From Ovis canadensis (Eukaryota > Chordata > Mammalia > Artiodactyla > Bovidae), in assembly GCF_042477335.2 (NCBI RefSeq), contig NC_091245.1, positions 88,822,501 through 88,886,500 of the forward strand: a stretch of 64,000 nt of DNA. Reading direction: 5' to 3'. Under the pieces are notes generated by a model that was not told the DNA's origin, made no database searches, and saw only the letters and a program-made list of their open reading frames with translations. This document shows positions 21,023 through 33,504 of this stretch, piece by piece (position 1 is the stretch's first letter; each line of letters opens with the position of its first letter). The translations under genes and the position numbers were made by a program.

Positions 21023-22796
21023 TGCTGAGCAATACTCCATTGTGTATATGTACCACAGCTTTCTTATCCATTCATCTGCTGATGGACATCTAGGTTGCTT
21101 CCATGACCTGGCTATTACAAACAGTGTTGCGATGAACATTTGGGTACATGTGTCTCTTTCAATTCTGGTTTCCTTGGTGTGTATGCCAGGCCGTGGGATT
21201 GCTGGGTCATATGGGAGTTCTATTTCCAGTTTTTTAAGGAATCTCCACACTGTTCTCCATAGTGACTGTACTAGTTTGCATTCCCACCAACAGTGTAAGA
21301 GGGTTCCCTTTTCTCCACACCCTCTCCAGCATTTATTGCTTGTAGACTTTTGGATAGCAGCCATTCTGACTGGTGTGAAATGGTACCTCATTGTAGTTTT
21401 GATTTGCATTTCTCTGATAATGAGTGATGTTGAGCATCTTTCCATGTGTTTGTTAGCCATCTGTATGTCTTCTTTGGAGAAATGTCTGTTTAGTTCTTTG
21501 GCCCACTTTTTGATTGGGTCTTTTATTTTTCTGGAATTCAGCTGCAGGAGTTGCTTGTATATCTTTGAGATTAATTATTTTTTCCCTTTTCTTCATTTGC
21601 TATTATTTTCTCCCATTCTGAAGGCAGTATTTAAACTTGTTTATAGTTTCCTCTGTTGTGCAGAAACTTTTAATTTTAATTAGGCCTCATTTGTTTATTT
21701 TTGCTTTTATTTCCAATATTCTGGGAGGAAGTGGGTCAGAGAGGATCCTGCTGTGGTTTATGTCGGAGAGTGTTTTGCCTATGTTTTCCTTTAGGAGTTT
21801 AATATTTTCTGGTCTTACATTTAGATCTTTAATCCATTTTGAGTTTATTTTTGTGTATGGTGTTAGAAAGTGTTCTAGTTTCATTCTTTTGCAAGTGGTT
21901 GACCAGTTTTCCCAGCATCATTTGTTAAAGAGATTGTCTTCAATCCATTGTATATTCTTGCCTCCTTTGTCAAAGATAAGGTGTCCATAGGTGTCTGGAT
22001 TTATGTCTGGGCTTTCTATTTTGTTCCATTGATCTGTATTTTTGTCTTTGTGCCAGTACCATACTGTCTTGATGACTGTGGCTTTGAAGTCAGGCAGGTT
22101 GATTCCTCCAGTTTCATTCTTCTTTCTCAAGATTGCTTTGGCTATTCAAAGTTTTTTGTATTTCCATACAAATTGTGAAATTATTTGTTCTACCTCTGTG
22201 AAAAATACCGTTGGTAGCTTGATAGGGATTACACTGAATCTGTAGATTGCTTTGGGTAGTATACTCATTTTCACGATATTGATTTTTCCAAGCAATGAAC
22301 GCGGTACATTTCTCCATCTATTTGTGTCATCTTTGATTTCTTTCATCAGTGTTTTATAGTTTTTATACATAGGTCTTTTCTTTCTTTAGGTAGATATATT
22401 CCTAAGCATTTTATTATTTTCATTGTAATGGTGAATGAACTGTTTCCTTAATTTCTCTTTCTGTTTTCTCATTGTTAGTGTATAGGAATGCAAGGGATTT
22501 CTGTGTGTTCATTTTATATCCTGCAACATTACTATAATCATTGATTAGCTCTAGTAATTTTCTGGTGGAGTAGTTAGGGTTTTCTATGTAGAGTATCATG
22601 TCATCTGCAAACAGTGAGAGTTTTACTTCTTCTTTTCCAATTTGGATTCCTTTTATTTATTTTTCTGCTCTGATTGCTGTGGCCAAAACTTCCCAAACTA
22701 TGTTGAATAGTAGTGGTGAGAGTGGGCACCCTTGTCTTGTTCTTAACTTTAAGGGAAATGCTTTCAATTTTTCACCATAGAGGATAATGTTTGCTG

Positions 22797-23008
22797 AAAA
22801 TGAAAGTGGAGTCGCTCAGTCAAGAGTCGGACTCTGTGTGACCCCATGGACTGTAGCCTACCAGGCTCCTCCATCCATGGGATTTTCCATGCAAGAATAC
22901 TGGAGTGGTTGCCATTTCCTTATCCAGGGGATCTTTCCCACCCAGGGATTGAAACCGGGTCTCCCACATTGTAGGCAGAAGTTTTATTGTCTGAGCCACC
23001 AGGGAAGT
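22797..23008 (-). mobile_element. Bov-tA SINE in L1 ORF2
   Basis: Antisense copy from GAAAGTGGAGTCGCTCAGTC to GAGCCACCAGGGAAG, interrupting L1 between GATAATGTTTGCTG and GGGTTTGTCATATA. Confidence 0.9.
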
Positions 23009-24966
23009 TGAGGGTTTGTCATATACAGCTTCTATTATGTTGAGATATGTTCCTTCTATTCCTGCTCTGGAGGGATTTGATCATAAATGAATGTTGAATT
23101 TTGTCAAAGGCTTTCTCTGCATATATTCAGATAATCATATGGCTTTTATTTTTCAATTTGTTAATGTAGTATATTACATTGACTGATTTGCAGATATTGA
23201 AGAATCCTTGCATCCCTGGGATAAAGCCAACTTGGTCATGATGTATGATTTTTTAAATATGTTTTTGTATTCTGTTTGCTAGAATTTTGTTAAGGATTTT
23301 TGCATCTATGTTCATCAGTGATATTGGCCTGTAGTTTTCTTTTTTTGTGGTATCTTTGTCATGTTTTGGTATTAGCTGGTATTAGGTGGTGGCCTCATAG
23401 AATGAGTTTGGAAGTTTACCTTCCTCTGCAATTTTCTGGAAAAGTTTTAGTAGGATAAGTGTTAGTTCTCTAAATTTTTGGTAGAATTCAGTTGTGAAGC
23501 TGTCTGGTCCTGGGCTTTTGTTTGTTGGAAGATTTCTGATTACAGTTTCAATTTCCATGCTTGTGATCAGTCTGTTAAGATTTTCTATTTCTTCCAGGTT
23601 CAATTTTGGAAAGTTATACTTTTTAAAGAATTTGTCCATTTCTTCCAAGTTTTCCATTTTATTGGCATATAGTTGCTGATAGCAGTCTCTTATGGTCCTT
23701 TGTATTTCTGTGTTGTCTGTTGTGATCTCTCCATTTTCATTTCTAATTTTGTTGATTTGATTTTTCTCCCTTTGTTTCTTGATAAGTCTGGCTAATGGTT
23801 TATCAATTTGATTTAACTTCTCAAAGAACCAGCTTCTGGCTTTGTTGATTTTTACTATGGTCTCTTTTGTTTCTTTTGCACTTACTTCTGCCCTAATTTT
23901 AAAGATTTGTTTCCTTCTACTTACTCTGGGGTTCTTCATTTCTTCCTTTGCTAGTTGCTTTAGGTGTAGAGTAAGGTTATTTATTTGACTTTTTTCTTGT
24001 TTCTTGAGGTAAGCCTGTATTGCTATGAATCTTCCCCTTAGCACTGCTTTTACAGTGTCCCATAGGTTTTGGGTTGTTGTGTTTTCATTTTCATTCGTTT
24101 CTATGCAGTTTTGATTTTTTAAAATTTTCTTCTGTGATTTGTTGGTTATTCAGCAGAGTGCTTTTCAGCCTCCATATGTTGGAATTTTAAATAGTTTTTC
24201 TTCTGTAATTGACATGTAACCTTACTGCATTGTGGTTAGAAAAGATGCTTGGAATGATTTCAATGTTTTTGAATTTACCTAGGCTAAATTTATGGCCTGG
24301 GATGTGACCTATCCTGGAGAAGGTTCCGCGTGTGCTTGAGAAAAAGGTGGATTTCATTGTTTTGGGGTGAAATGTCCTATAGATATCAATTAGGTCTAAC
24401 TGGTCTATTGTATCATTTAAAGGTTGTGATTCCTTGTTAATTTTCTGTTTAGTTGATCTATCCATAGGTGTGAATGGGGTATTAAAGTCTCCCACTATTA
24501 TTGTGTTATTATTAATTTCCCCTTTCATACTTGTTAGCATTTGTCTTACATACTGTGGTGCTCCTGTGTTGGGTGCATATATATTTATGATTGTTATATC
24601 TTCTTCTTGGATTGATCCTTTGATCATTATGTAATGTTCTTCTTTGTCTCTTTTCACAGCCTTTGTTTTAAAGTCTATTTTATCTGATATGAGTATTGCT
24701 ATTCCTGCTTTCTTTTGGTCTTAATTTGGGTGGAATATTTTTTCCAGCCCTTCACTTTCAGTCTGTTTGTGTCCCTTGTTTTGAGGTGGGTCTCTTGTAG
24801 ACAACATATATAGGGGTCTTGTTTTTGTATCCATTCAGCCAGGCTTTGTCTTTTGGTAGGGGCATTCAAACCATTTACATTTAAGGTAATTATTGATAAG
24901 TATGATCCTATTGCCATTTACTTTATTGTTTTTGGTTCAAGTTTATACAGCTTTTCTGTTTCCTGT

Positions 24967-25791
24967 CTAGAGAAGATCCTTTAGCATTTGTTGGAGAGCT
25001 GGTTTGGTGGTGCTGAATTCTCTCAGCTTTTGCTTGTCTATAAAGCTTTTGATTTCTCCTTCATATTTGAATGAGATCCTTGCTGGGTACAGTAATCTGG
25101 GCTGTAGGTTATTTTCTTTCATCATTTTAAGTATGTCCTGCCATTCCCTTCTGGCCTGAAGAGTTTCTATTGAAAGATCAGCTGTTATCCTTCGGGGAAT
25201 CCCCTTGTGTGTTATTTGTTGTTTTTCTCTTGCTGCTGTTAATATTTGTTCTTTGTGTTTGATCTTTGTTAATTTGATTAATATGTGTCTTGGGTGTTTC
25301 ACCTTGGGTGTTTCACCTTGGGTTTATCCTGTTTGAGACTCTCTGGGCTTCTTGGACTTGGGTGATTATTTCCTTCCCCATTTTAGGGAAGTTTGCAACT
25401 ATTATCTCCTCAAGTATTTTCTCATGGTCTTTCTTTTTGTCTTCTTCTTCTGGGACTCCTATGATTTGAATGTTGGGGCATTTAGCATTGTCCCAGAGGT
25501 CTCTGAGATTGTCCTCATTTCTTTTAATTCTTTTTTCCTTTCTGTTTCTTTTATTTCTACTGTTTTATCTTCTACCTCACTTATCTTATCTTCTGCCTCT
25601 GTTATTCTACTGTTGATTCCCTCCAGAGTGTTTTTGATCTCATTTATTGCATTATTCATTATATATCGACTCTTTTTTATTTCTTCTAGGTCCTTGTTAA
25701 ACCTTTCTTGTATCTTCTCGATCCTTGTGTCCAGGCTATTTATCTGTAACTCCAATTTGTTTTCAAGATTTTGGATCATTTTCACTATCAT
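24967..25791 (-). pseudogene. L1 ORF1 remnant with 14-bp duplication
   Basis: The N-terminal half (25791-25459, MIVKMIQNLENKLELQINSL, coiled-coil-like) and C-terminal half (25302-24967) are in different frames. At 25291-25318 the 14-mer TGGGTGTTTCACCT is present twice, which shifts the frame. The sense copy at 1218-2017 has one unit at the corresponding place (about 1673-1690). Confidence 0.88.
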
Positions 25792-26409
25792 TGTTCAGAA
25801 TTCTTTATCAGGTAGATTCCCTATCTCTTCCTCTTTTGTTTGGTTTGGTGAGCATTTATCCTGTTCCTTTAACTGCTCGGTATTTCTCTGTGTCTTCATC
25901 TTGTTTATATTGCTGTGTTTGGGGTGGCCATTCTGTATTCTGGCCATTGGTGGTTCCTCTTTATTGTGCAGGTTCCTCAGTTTGGGTGGGGTTCGATCGG
26001 TGGGTTTTCAAAGTTTCCTGGTTAGGGAAGCTTGTGTCGGTGTTCTGGTGGGTGGAGCTAGATTTCTTCTTTCTGGAGTGCACTGAAGTGTCCAGTAATA
26101 GGTTTTGAGATTGTCAATAGGTTGGTGTGAGTTTGGGCAGCTTGTATATTGAGGCTCAGGTTTATGTTCCTGTGTTGCTGGAGAATTTGCATGGTATGTC
26201 TTGCTCTGGAGCTTGTTGGCCCTTGGGTGGTGTTTGGTTTCAGTGTAGGTATGGAGGCATTTGATGAGCTTCTATCAATTAATGTTCCCTGGATTAAGGA
26301 GTTCTCTGGTGTTCTCAAGAATTGAACCTAAGCCTCCTACCTCTGGTTTTCAGTCTTATTCTTATAGTAGCCTCAAGACTTCTCTATCTATACAGCACTG
26401 ATGATAAAA

Positions 26410-26860
26410 CATCTAGCTTAATGATGAAAAGTTTTTCCACAGTGAGGGACACCCAGGAGGTATACGGGGTTACATGGAGAAGAGAAGAGGGAAGAGGGAG
26501 ATAGAGGTAACCAGGAGGAGAAGAGGGGGAATAGAAAGAGGAGAGAGCAAGCTAGCCAGTAATCACTTCGCTGTGTGCTCTCCACAGTCTGGATCCATCA
26601 GAGATGTTCACAGAGTTACACAGAGAAGAGAAGAGGGAGGAAGGAGAGAGAGGTGGCCAGGAGGATAAAAGGGGCAATCAAAAGGAGAGAGACAGATCCA
26701 GCCAGTAATAAGTGTTCTCCACAACCTGGAACACACAAAGAGATTCACAGAGTTGGATAGAGAAGAAAGGGGGGAGGGGGGGAGATAGAGGTGACCTGGT
26801 GGAGAAAAAGGTGTCAAAAGGAGGAGAGAGCAATCAGGCCAGTGATCTCGCTCCCAAGTA
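26410..26860 (-). repeat. Tandem ~146-bp monomers in L1 5' UTR
   Basis: The landmark GCCAGT(A/G)AT recurs at 26555, 26701 and 26838 (spacings 146 and 137 bp). It is the antisense counterpart of the array at 165-602. Confidence 0.7.
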
Positions 26861-27001
26861 AAAATGGGTAGTGAAGATTGGGTTCTTAAAGGTACAAAGT
26901 TGATAACAAATACCAAAAAGCAAAGATTAAAAATCTAGAGTAGAGTTAAGATTCTCAAAAATACAATATTAAAAGAAACCCCCCCGAAAAGACAAAGTCA
27001 C

Positions 27002-27066
27002 AAAAAATATAATATATATATGTATATATATATATACATATATATATGTATATATATATATATATG
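27002..27066. repeat. (TA)n / (TATG) microsatellite in L1 5' UTR
   Basis: About 65 bp of alternating TA with occasional G/C, self-complementary. It falls at the place corresponding to the left edge of the window in the other L1 copy. Confidence 0.9.
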
Positions 27067-28737
27067 AAGTTTGCTTTAAAAATAGGGCCTTTCTCTTTTT
27101 TTTGGAAGGTAATAGTAAGTTATAAAAATGAAAATAAGGGAGTAATGGGGACTTAAAAATAAAAAATACATAATTTTTTAAATTAAATTAAAAAATGATA
27201 ATAGTAAAAATATATCTAAGACTTTTTCTGGAGCGGTTGTGGACAGTGTGGGGTCAGTTCATTTTCAGATAGTTATTTGGTCTGGCTTGCACTTCTCAAG
27301 TTCTGTAGGCCCCTTCCTATGTAGTCGGTGTTAACTACATGGTTTTAATCTATTGCACCTCTCACTTCCAAGCGGTTCCCTCTGTTTATTTTAGCTTCTT
27401 CTGTTTGCTGGTCTCCTCAGTGTCTAATTTCCACCCTGACACAAGGGGCGTGGTGGTGGTCACTTTTATTTCTTTTAGGCTCTCTTGTTCAGTCGTGCTT
27501 TGGGGAGTGAGGAACACTGCAAGCAAATATCACTGGCATGTACTAACAGTGATTCAGCCACGCTGGGTTTGCCCCCACTCACAGCATGTGTGCTTACCCA
27601 GCCTACACTGCTCAGACTCTAGGTTGCTCTTCCGGAAACTCTCTGATGAGGGCCCTGGGTTCTATGCACTTCCAAGGTCTAAACCACTCAGGTTCAGGTT
27701 CTCGGGTACTCCACAAAGGTGCAGACTTAGTTGGGCCTGCGTTTTGCACCATCCCAGGTCTGAGCAGCTCAGGTGACCAGGTGCTTGGTGCGTGTAGTCG
27801 TCCCCAGTTGAAGGCTCTGACTTATCCCCTCCCCCGTCTCAGCCACCTGGTGTTCTGGGTGTGCAATGGCATGCCTTCTCAGGTGTGCTTTGTGTCTCTT
27901 CTGGGGAGCTGATCTCTGGCTGCGACAATCCTGGCAGATGTTGACCGTCCAGAAACACAAGAAGTCTTGGTTACCAACGAAGTCTGCTTGCAGTTTGGTG
28001 TAGGATGCCTCTCTGGGCCGTGATTGCCCACTGGCTCTGGCTACCCTTGCCTGCCTGTCTCCGGCGGGGGGTGGGATGGTCCGCAGCCAGCTAGCTCTGT
28101 TCAGTCCTTTGTTCTATGAGTGGGCCTGGCAGTGTCTTCAGTTCAGTTCAGGCGGTGTCTTAGGTTAGGACTTTTCACCTTTTGGCAGGATAGCTACCCC
28201 ACAGTCTGGGTTGCTATCTCAAGCTGGTTGCCTCAGATTGCCCTCAGGGAATTCAGGCCCAGTCCTTACCCTAAGCAATGTAGCCCACTCCTCCCTGTCC
28301 AGTTCCTGCTTGCTATCGGCGGATGTGAGCGTCTGGGCTGCTGCTCCACTGGGAGTTGCTGTTAGGCACATATTCCGTGGGTTTTAATTAATTATTTATT
28401 TTTCCTCCTGGTTATTTTGCCCTCTGAGATTCCAAGGCTCTCCACAGACCCAGTGGAGAGAATGCTTCCTGGTGTTTGGAAACTTCTCTCTTTCTTAAGA
28501 CTCCCTTCCCAGGATGGATCTGTCCCTGCCTCTTTTGTCTCTCTTTTTAGTCTTTTATATTTTGTCCTACCTCCTTTCAAAGACAACGGGCTGCCTTTCT
28601 GGGTGCCTGATGTCTTCTGTCAGCATTCAGAAGTTGTTCTATGGAATTTGTTCAGCGTTCAAACGTTCTTTCGATGAATTTGTGGGGGAAAAAGTGATCT
28701 CCCTGTCCTATTCCTCTGCCATCTTAGGACTGCCTTT

Positions 28738-29106
28738 GAATTGATGCTTTTGAATTGTGGTGTTGGAGACTTTTGAGAGTCCCTTGGACTGCAAGGAGAT
28801 CCAACCAGTCTATCCTAAAAAAGATCAGTCCTGGGAGTTCATTGGAAGGACTGTTGTTGAAGCTGAAACTCCGATACTTTGGCCACCTGATGTGAAGAGC
28901 TGACTCGTTTGAACAGACCCTGATGCTGGGAAAGATTGAGGGCGGGTGGAGAAGGGGACGACAGAGGATGAGATGGTTGGATGGCATCACCGACTCAATG
29001 GACATGAGTTTGGATAAACTCTGGGAGTTGGAGATGGACAGGGAGGCCTGGCATGCTGCAATTCATGGGGTTGCAGAGTCGGACATAATTGAACAACTGA
29101 ACTGAA
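28738..29106 (+). mobile_element. BovB, right part, after L1 insertion
   Basis: Continues the BovB of 20381-20471: TTGATGCTTTTGAATTGTGG through GGCATCACCGACTCAATGGA to the GAACAACTGAACTGAACC tail. Confidence 0.93.
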
Positions 29107-29465
29107 CCAAAATATAATATAATCATACATTTTCAATCATTAAAGTTCTTTGCAAAGGTCTTACATATACAGAATCATTATTAAAGGCACTTCCTAACAC
29201 CATACACAAAAATAAATTCAAAATGGAGTAAAGACCTAAATGTAAGACTGCAACTATAAGACTCTTAGAGGAAACATAGAACACTCTTTGGAAACATAGA
29301 CAATATCCTCTTTGACTTATCTTTTAGAGTAATGGAAATTAAAAAAAAACACACACACAACAAGTGGGACCTAATTAAACTTAAAGCCTTTTGCAATGTG
29401 AAGGAAACTATAAACAGGATGAAAAGACAACCCTCAGAATGGAAAAAATAATTGCACTGAAACAA

Positions 29466-29606
29466 CTGCTGCTGCTGCTGCTAAGTCATTTCAGTCGTGT
29501 CTGACTCTGTGTGACCCCATAGATGGCAGCCCACCAGGCTCCCCTCTTCCTGGGATTCTCCAGGCAAGAACACTGGAGTGGATTGCCATTTCCTTCTCCA
29601 ATGTAG
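29466..29606 (-). mobile_element. Bov-A type SINE with CTG repeat
   Basis: Starts (CTG)5 CTAAGTCATTTCAGTCGTGT and ends CCATTTCCTTCTCCAATG. A single antisense monomer. Confidence 0.88.
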
Positions 29607-29857
29607 AGTGAGTCAACTAAGAAATGATTAATCATCAAAATATAAAAGCAGCTCATAGCATTCAATATCAAAAAAACAAAGAACCCAAACAAAAAATGGG
29701 TAGAAGATCTAAACAAACATTTCTCCAAAGAAGACATACAGATGGTCAACAAACATGTGAAAAGATTCTCAACATTGCTCATTATTAGAGAAATGAAAAT
29801 CAAAACTAAAATGAGGTATCACCTCACACTTGTCAGAATGGCCATCATCAAAAAAAT

Positions 29858-30140
29858 TGGACACTGTTGGGTAAGGGGAGGGTGGGATGATTTGAGAGAG
29901 TAGCACTGAAACATATACATTTACAATATGTAAAATAGATAGCCAGTGGGAATTTGCTGTATGATTCAGGGAACCCAAATCCAGTGCTCTGTGAAAACCT
30001 AAAGGGGTGGGATGGGATGGGAGGTGGGAGGGAGGTTCAACAAGGAGAGGGTATATATATATATATATATATAGTTGGTATATGGCAGAAACCAACATAA
30101 TATTATAAAATAATTATCCTCCAATTAAAAATACAATTTA
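29858..30140 (+). mobile_element. L1 3' UTR inserted in L1
   Basis: A 283-bp L1 3' terminus (GTAAGGGGAGGGTGGGATGA ... CCTCCAATTAAAAATACAAT) interrupts the host L1 within the phrase CATCAAAAAAAT / CTACAAACAATAAATGC. AAAAAAT on both sides fits a short target duplication. It contains a (TA)n run near 30052-30072. Confidence 0.8.
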
Positions 30141-30281
30141 AAAAATCTACAAACAATAAATGCTGGAGAGGATACGGAGAAAAAGGAACCCTCTTGTTAT
30201 GCTGGTGGAAATGTAGATTGATATAGCCATCATGGAGAACAGTATGGAGATTCCTTTTAAAACTAGGAATAAAACTACCAT

Positions 30282-31692
30282 CAGTTCAGTTCAGTTCAGT
30301 CACTCAGTCGTGTCCGACTCTTTGCAACCCCATGAATAGCAACACACCAAGCCTCCCTGTCTATCATCATCTCCTGGAGTTCACTCAAACTCATGTCCAT
30401 CCAGTCGGTGATGCCATCCAGCCATCTCATCCTCTGTCGTCCCCTTCTCCTCTTGCCCCCAATCCCTCCCAGCATCAGAGTCTTTTCCAATGAGTCAACT
30501 CTTCACATGAGGTGGCCAAAGTACAGGAGTTTCAGCTTTAGCATCATTCCTTCGAAAGAACAACTAGGGCTGATCTCCTTTAGAATGGACTGGTTGGATT
30601 ACTTGCAGTCCAAGGGACTCTCAAGAGTCTTCTCCAACACCACAGTTCAAAAGCATCAATTCTTCAGCGCTCAGCTTTCTTCACAGTCCAACTCTCACAT
30701 CCATACATGACTACTGGAAAAAACATAGCTTTGACTAGATGGACCTTTGTTGGCAAAGTAATGTCTCTGCTTTTGAATATGCTATCTAGGTTGGTCATAA
30801 CTTTTCTTCCAAGGAGTAAACATCTTTTAATTTCATGGCGGCAGTCACCATCTGCAGTGATTTTGGAACCCCCCAAAATACAATCTGACACTGTTTCCAC
30901 TGTTTACCCTTCTATTTCCCATGAAGGGATGGGGCCAGATGCCATGATCTTCGTTTTCTGAATGTTGAGCTTTAAGCCAACTTTTTCACTCTCCGCTTTC
31001 ATTTTCATCAAGAGGCTTTTTAGTTCCTCTGCACTTTCTGCCATAAGGGTGGTGTCATCTGCATATCTGAGGTTATTGATATATTGATATTTCTCCTGGC
31101 AATCTTGATTCTGGCTTGTGCTTCTTCCAGCCCAGCGATTTCTCATGATGTACTCTGCCTATAAGTTAAATAAGCAGGGTGACATTATACAGCCTTGATG
31201 TACTCCTTTTCCTATTAGGAACCAGTCTGTTGTTCCATGTTCAGTTCTAACTGTTGCTTCCTGACCTGCATACAGATTTCTCAAGAGGCAGGTCAGGTGG
31301 TCTGGTATTCCCATCCCTTTCAGAATTTTCCACAATTTATTGTGATCCACACAGTCAAAAGCTTTGGCATAGTCATTAAACAGAAATAGATGTTTTTCTG
31401 GAACTCTCTTACTTTTTCCATGATCCAGCAGATGTTGGAAGTTTGATCTCTGGTTCCTCTGTCTTTTCTAAAACCAGCTTGAACATCAGGAAGTTCATGG
31501 TTCATGTATTGCTGAAGCCTGGCTTGGAGAATTTTGAGCATTCCTTTACTAGCGTGTGAGATGAGTGCAATTGTGTGGTAGTTTGAGGATTGTTTGGCAT
31601 TGTCTTCCTTTGGGACTGGAATGAAAACTGACCTTTTCCAGTCCTGTGGCCACTGCTGAGTTTTCCAAATTTGCTGTCACATTGAGTGCAGC
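30282..31692 (-). mobile_element. BovB, antisense, 8-bp target duplication
   Basis: Begins with the tail CAGTTCAGTTCAGTTCAGTC and extends 1.41 kb. It is flanked by ACTACCAT at 30274-30281 and 31693-31700; L1 sequence continues across. Minus-strand frames include the reverse transcriptase motif YADD (in NNLRYADDTTLMAESAEELK, about 31056-31115). Confidence 0.93.
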
Positions 31693-31727
31693 ACTACCAT
31701 ATGACCCAGCAATTCCACTACTGGGCG

Positions 31728-31935
31728 AGTATGTTCAATTGCTCAGTCATGTCGCCTCTTTGTGACACCCAAGGAGTGTGGCCCACGAGGCTCCTCTGTC
31801 TATGGAATTTTCCAGGCAATAATACGGGGGTGGACTACCATTTCTTCCTCCAGTGGATCTTTCTGACTCAGGGACCAAACACACATCTCTTGCATATCCT
31901 GCATTAGTAAGCAGATTCTTTACCACTGTGCCATG
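31728..31935 (-). mobile_element. Bov-tA SINE
   Basis: Antisense copy from TATGTTCAATTGCTCAGTCA to TTCTTTACCACTGTGCCA. It splits the host L1 at ACTGGGCGA / TGTATATCCTTAG. Confidence 0.85.
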
Positions 31936-32488
31936 TATATCCTTAGAAAACCATAGTTGAAAAAGACACGTACCCCAGCTTTCATTGCCGCACTGTTTGC
32001 AATAGCTAGGACATGAAAGCAACCTAGGTGTCCATTGACAGAGGAATGGATAAAGAAGTTGTGGTACGTATATTCAATGGAATATTACTCAGTCAGAAAA
32101 AGGAAGGAATTTCAGTCAGTTCTAATGAGGTGGATGAAACTACAGCCTGTTACACAGAGTGAAATAAGTCAGAAAGAGAAAAACAAATATTGTACATTAA
32201 CACATTATATATGAAATTCAGAAAAATGGTACTGATGAACCTATTTGCAGAACATGAATAGAAACAAAAGCATAGAGAACAGACTTGTAGACACAGTAAG
32301 AGAAGGAGAGGGTGGGATGAATTGAGAGAGTAGCATTGAAATATATACAGTAGTGTATGTAAAAATGGATAGCTAATAGGAAGTTGCTGTATTACACAGG
32401 GAGCTCAACCTGGTACTCTGTCACAACCTAGAAGGGTGGGAGAGAGGTTCAAGAGGGAGGGAACATATGCATACTTGTGGCTGATTCT

Positions 32489-33504
32489 GTGGAAAATTCT
32501 TAAAGAGATAGGAATACCAGACCACCTTATCTGCCTCCTGAAGTAAAGAAGCAACAGTTAGAACTGGGCATGGAACAACAGACTGATTCCAATATGTCAA
32601 GGCTGAATATCGTCACACCACTTATTTAACTTACATGCAGAGTACATCATGTCAAATGCTGGGCTGGATGAAGCATAAGCTGGAATCAAGATTGCCAGGA
32701 GAAATATCAATAACCTCAGATATGCAGATGACACCACCCTCATGGCAGAAAGCGAAAAGCAACTAAAGAGCCTCTTGATGAAAGTGAAAGAGGAGAGTGA
32801 AAACGTTGGCTTAAAATTCAACATTCAGAAAGCTAAGATCATGGCATCCAGTCCCATTACTTCATGACAAATAGATGCAGAACCAATGGAAACAGTGAAA
32901 GAGTTTATTTGGGGGGGCTCCAAAATCATTGCAGATGGTGACTGCAGCCATGAAATTAAAAGATGCTTGCTCCTTGGGAGAAAAGCTATGACCAACCTAG
33001 ACAGCATATTAACAAGCAGAGATATTACTTTACCAACAAAGGTCCGTCTAGTCAAAGCTATGGTTTTTCCAGTCATGTATGGATGTGAGAATTGGACTAT
33101 AAAGAAAGCAGAGTGCTGAAGAATTGATACTTTTGAACTGTGGTGTTGGAGAAGACTCTTGAGAGTCCCTTGGACTGCAAGGAGATCCAACCAACCCATC
33201 CTAAAGGAAATCAGTTCTGAATATTCATTTGGAGGACTGCTGTTGAGGCTGAAACTCCAAATCTTTGGCTACCTGATGTGAAGAACTGACTCATTGGAAA
33301 AGGCCTTGATGCTGGGAAAGAATGAAGGTGGGAGGAGAAGGGGATGACAGAGGATGAGATGGTTGGATGGCAGCACTGACTCGTTAGACTTGAGTTTGAG
33401 TAAGCTCCAGGAGTTGGTGATGGACAGGGAAGCCTGGCATGCTGTAGTCCATGGGGTCGCAAAATGTCAGACATGACTGAATGGCCGAACTGAACTGAAT
33501 TGAT
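32489..33504 (+). mobile_element. BovB, sense, in L1 3' UTR
   Basis: From GGAAAATTCTTAAAGAGATAGG to GAACTGAACTGAATTGA. The host words TGGCTGATT (before) and TGGTTGATT (after) form a probable target duplication. It carries the YADD-type motif (AGATATGCAGATGACACCAC) and the terminal RTE region. Note the G7 run at 32913-32919. Confidence 0.9.

Larger units (their letters stand above)
20811..24917 (-). pseudogene. L1 ORF2 remnant
   Basis: Starts at 24917 (MAIGSYLSIITLNVNGLNAP), ends at the TAG complement 20811-20813. Endonuclease fragments occupy 24917-24187; reverse transcriptase pieces span about 24044-21900; the C-terminal CWRGC motif is near 21320-21345. Frameshifts, a Bov-tA (22797-23008) and a BovB fragment (20895-21022) break it. 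Confidence 0.9.
20472..28737 (-). mobile_element. Essentially full-length bovine L1, antisense
   Basis: About 8.27 kb including two later insertions. Minus-strand order: 5' end at 28737, a 5' UTR of about 2.9 kb (28736-25792) with tandem monomers, ORF1 (25791-24967), ORF2 (24917-20811), 3' UTR (20810-20480) and a short T-rich end. It is bounded by a 14-bp target duplication (13 of 14 identical) in a BovB. Both ORFs are broken by frameshifts and insertions, so it is not competent. It lies in the opposite orientation to the 1-6719 copy. Confidence 0.93.

Noticed and set aside
20844-21683. 279-codon open frame on the plus strand
   Set aside because: Antisense shadow of L1 ORF2; the minus strand at the same place encodes recognisable L1 ORF2 C-terminal peptide.
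25352-26086. 244-codon open frame on the plus strand
   Set aside because: Antisense of L1 ORF1 and its 5' UTR; hydrophobic, low-complexity translation typical of the complement of A-rich L1 DNA.
27339-27776. 145-codon frame in a GC-richer stretch
   Set aside because: Lies inside the L1 5' UTR, antisense; no domain and no conservation argument.
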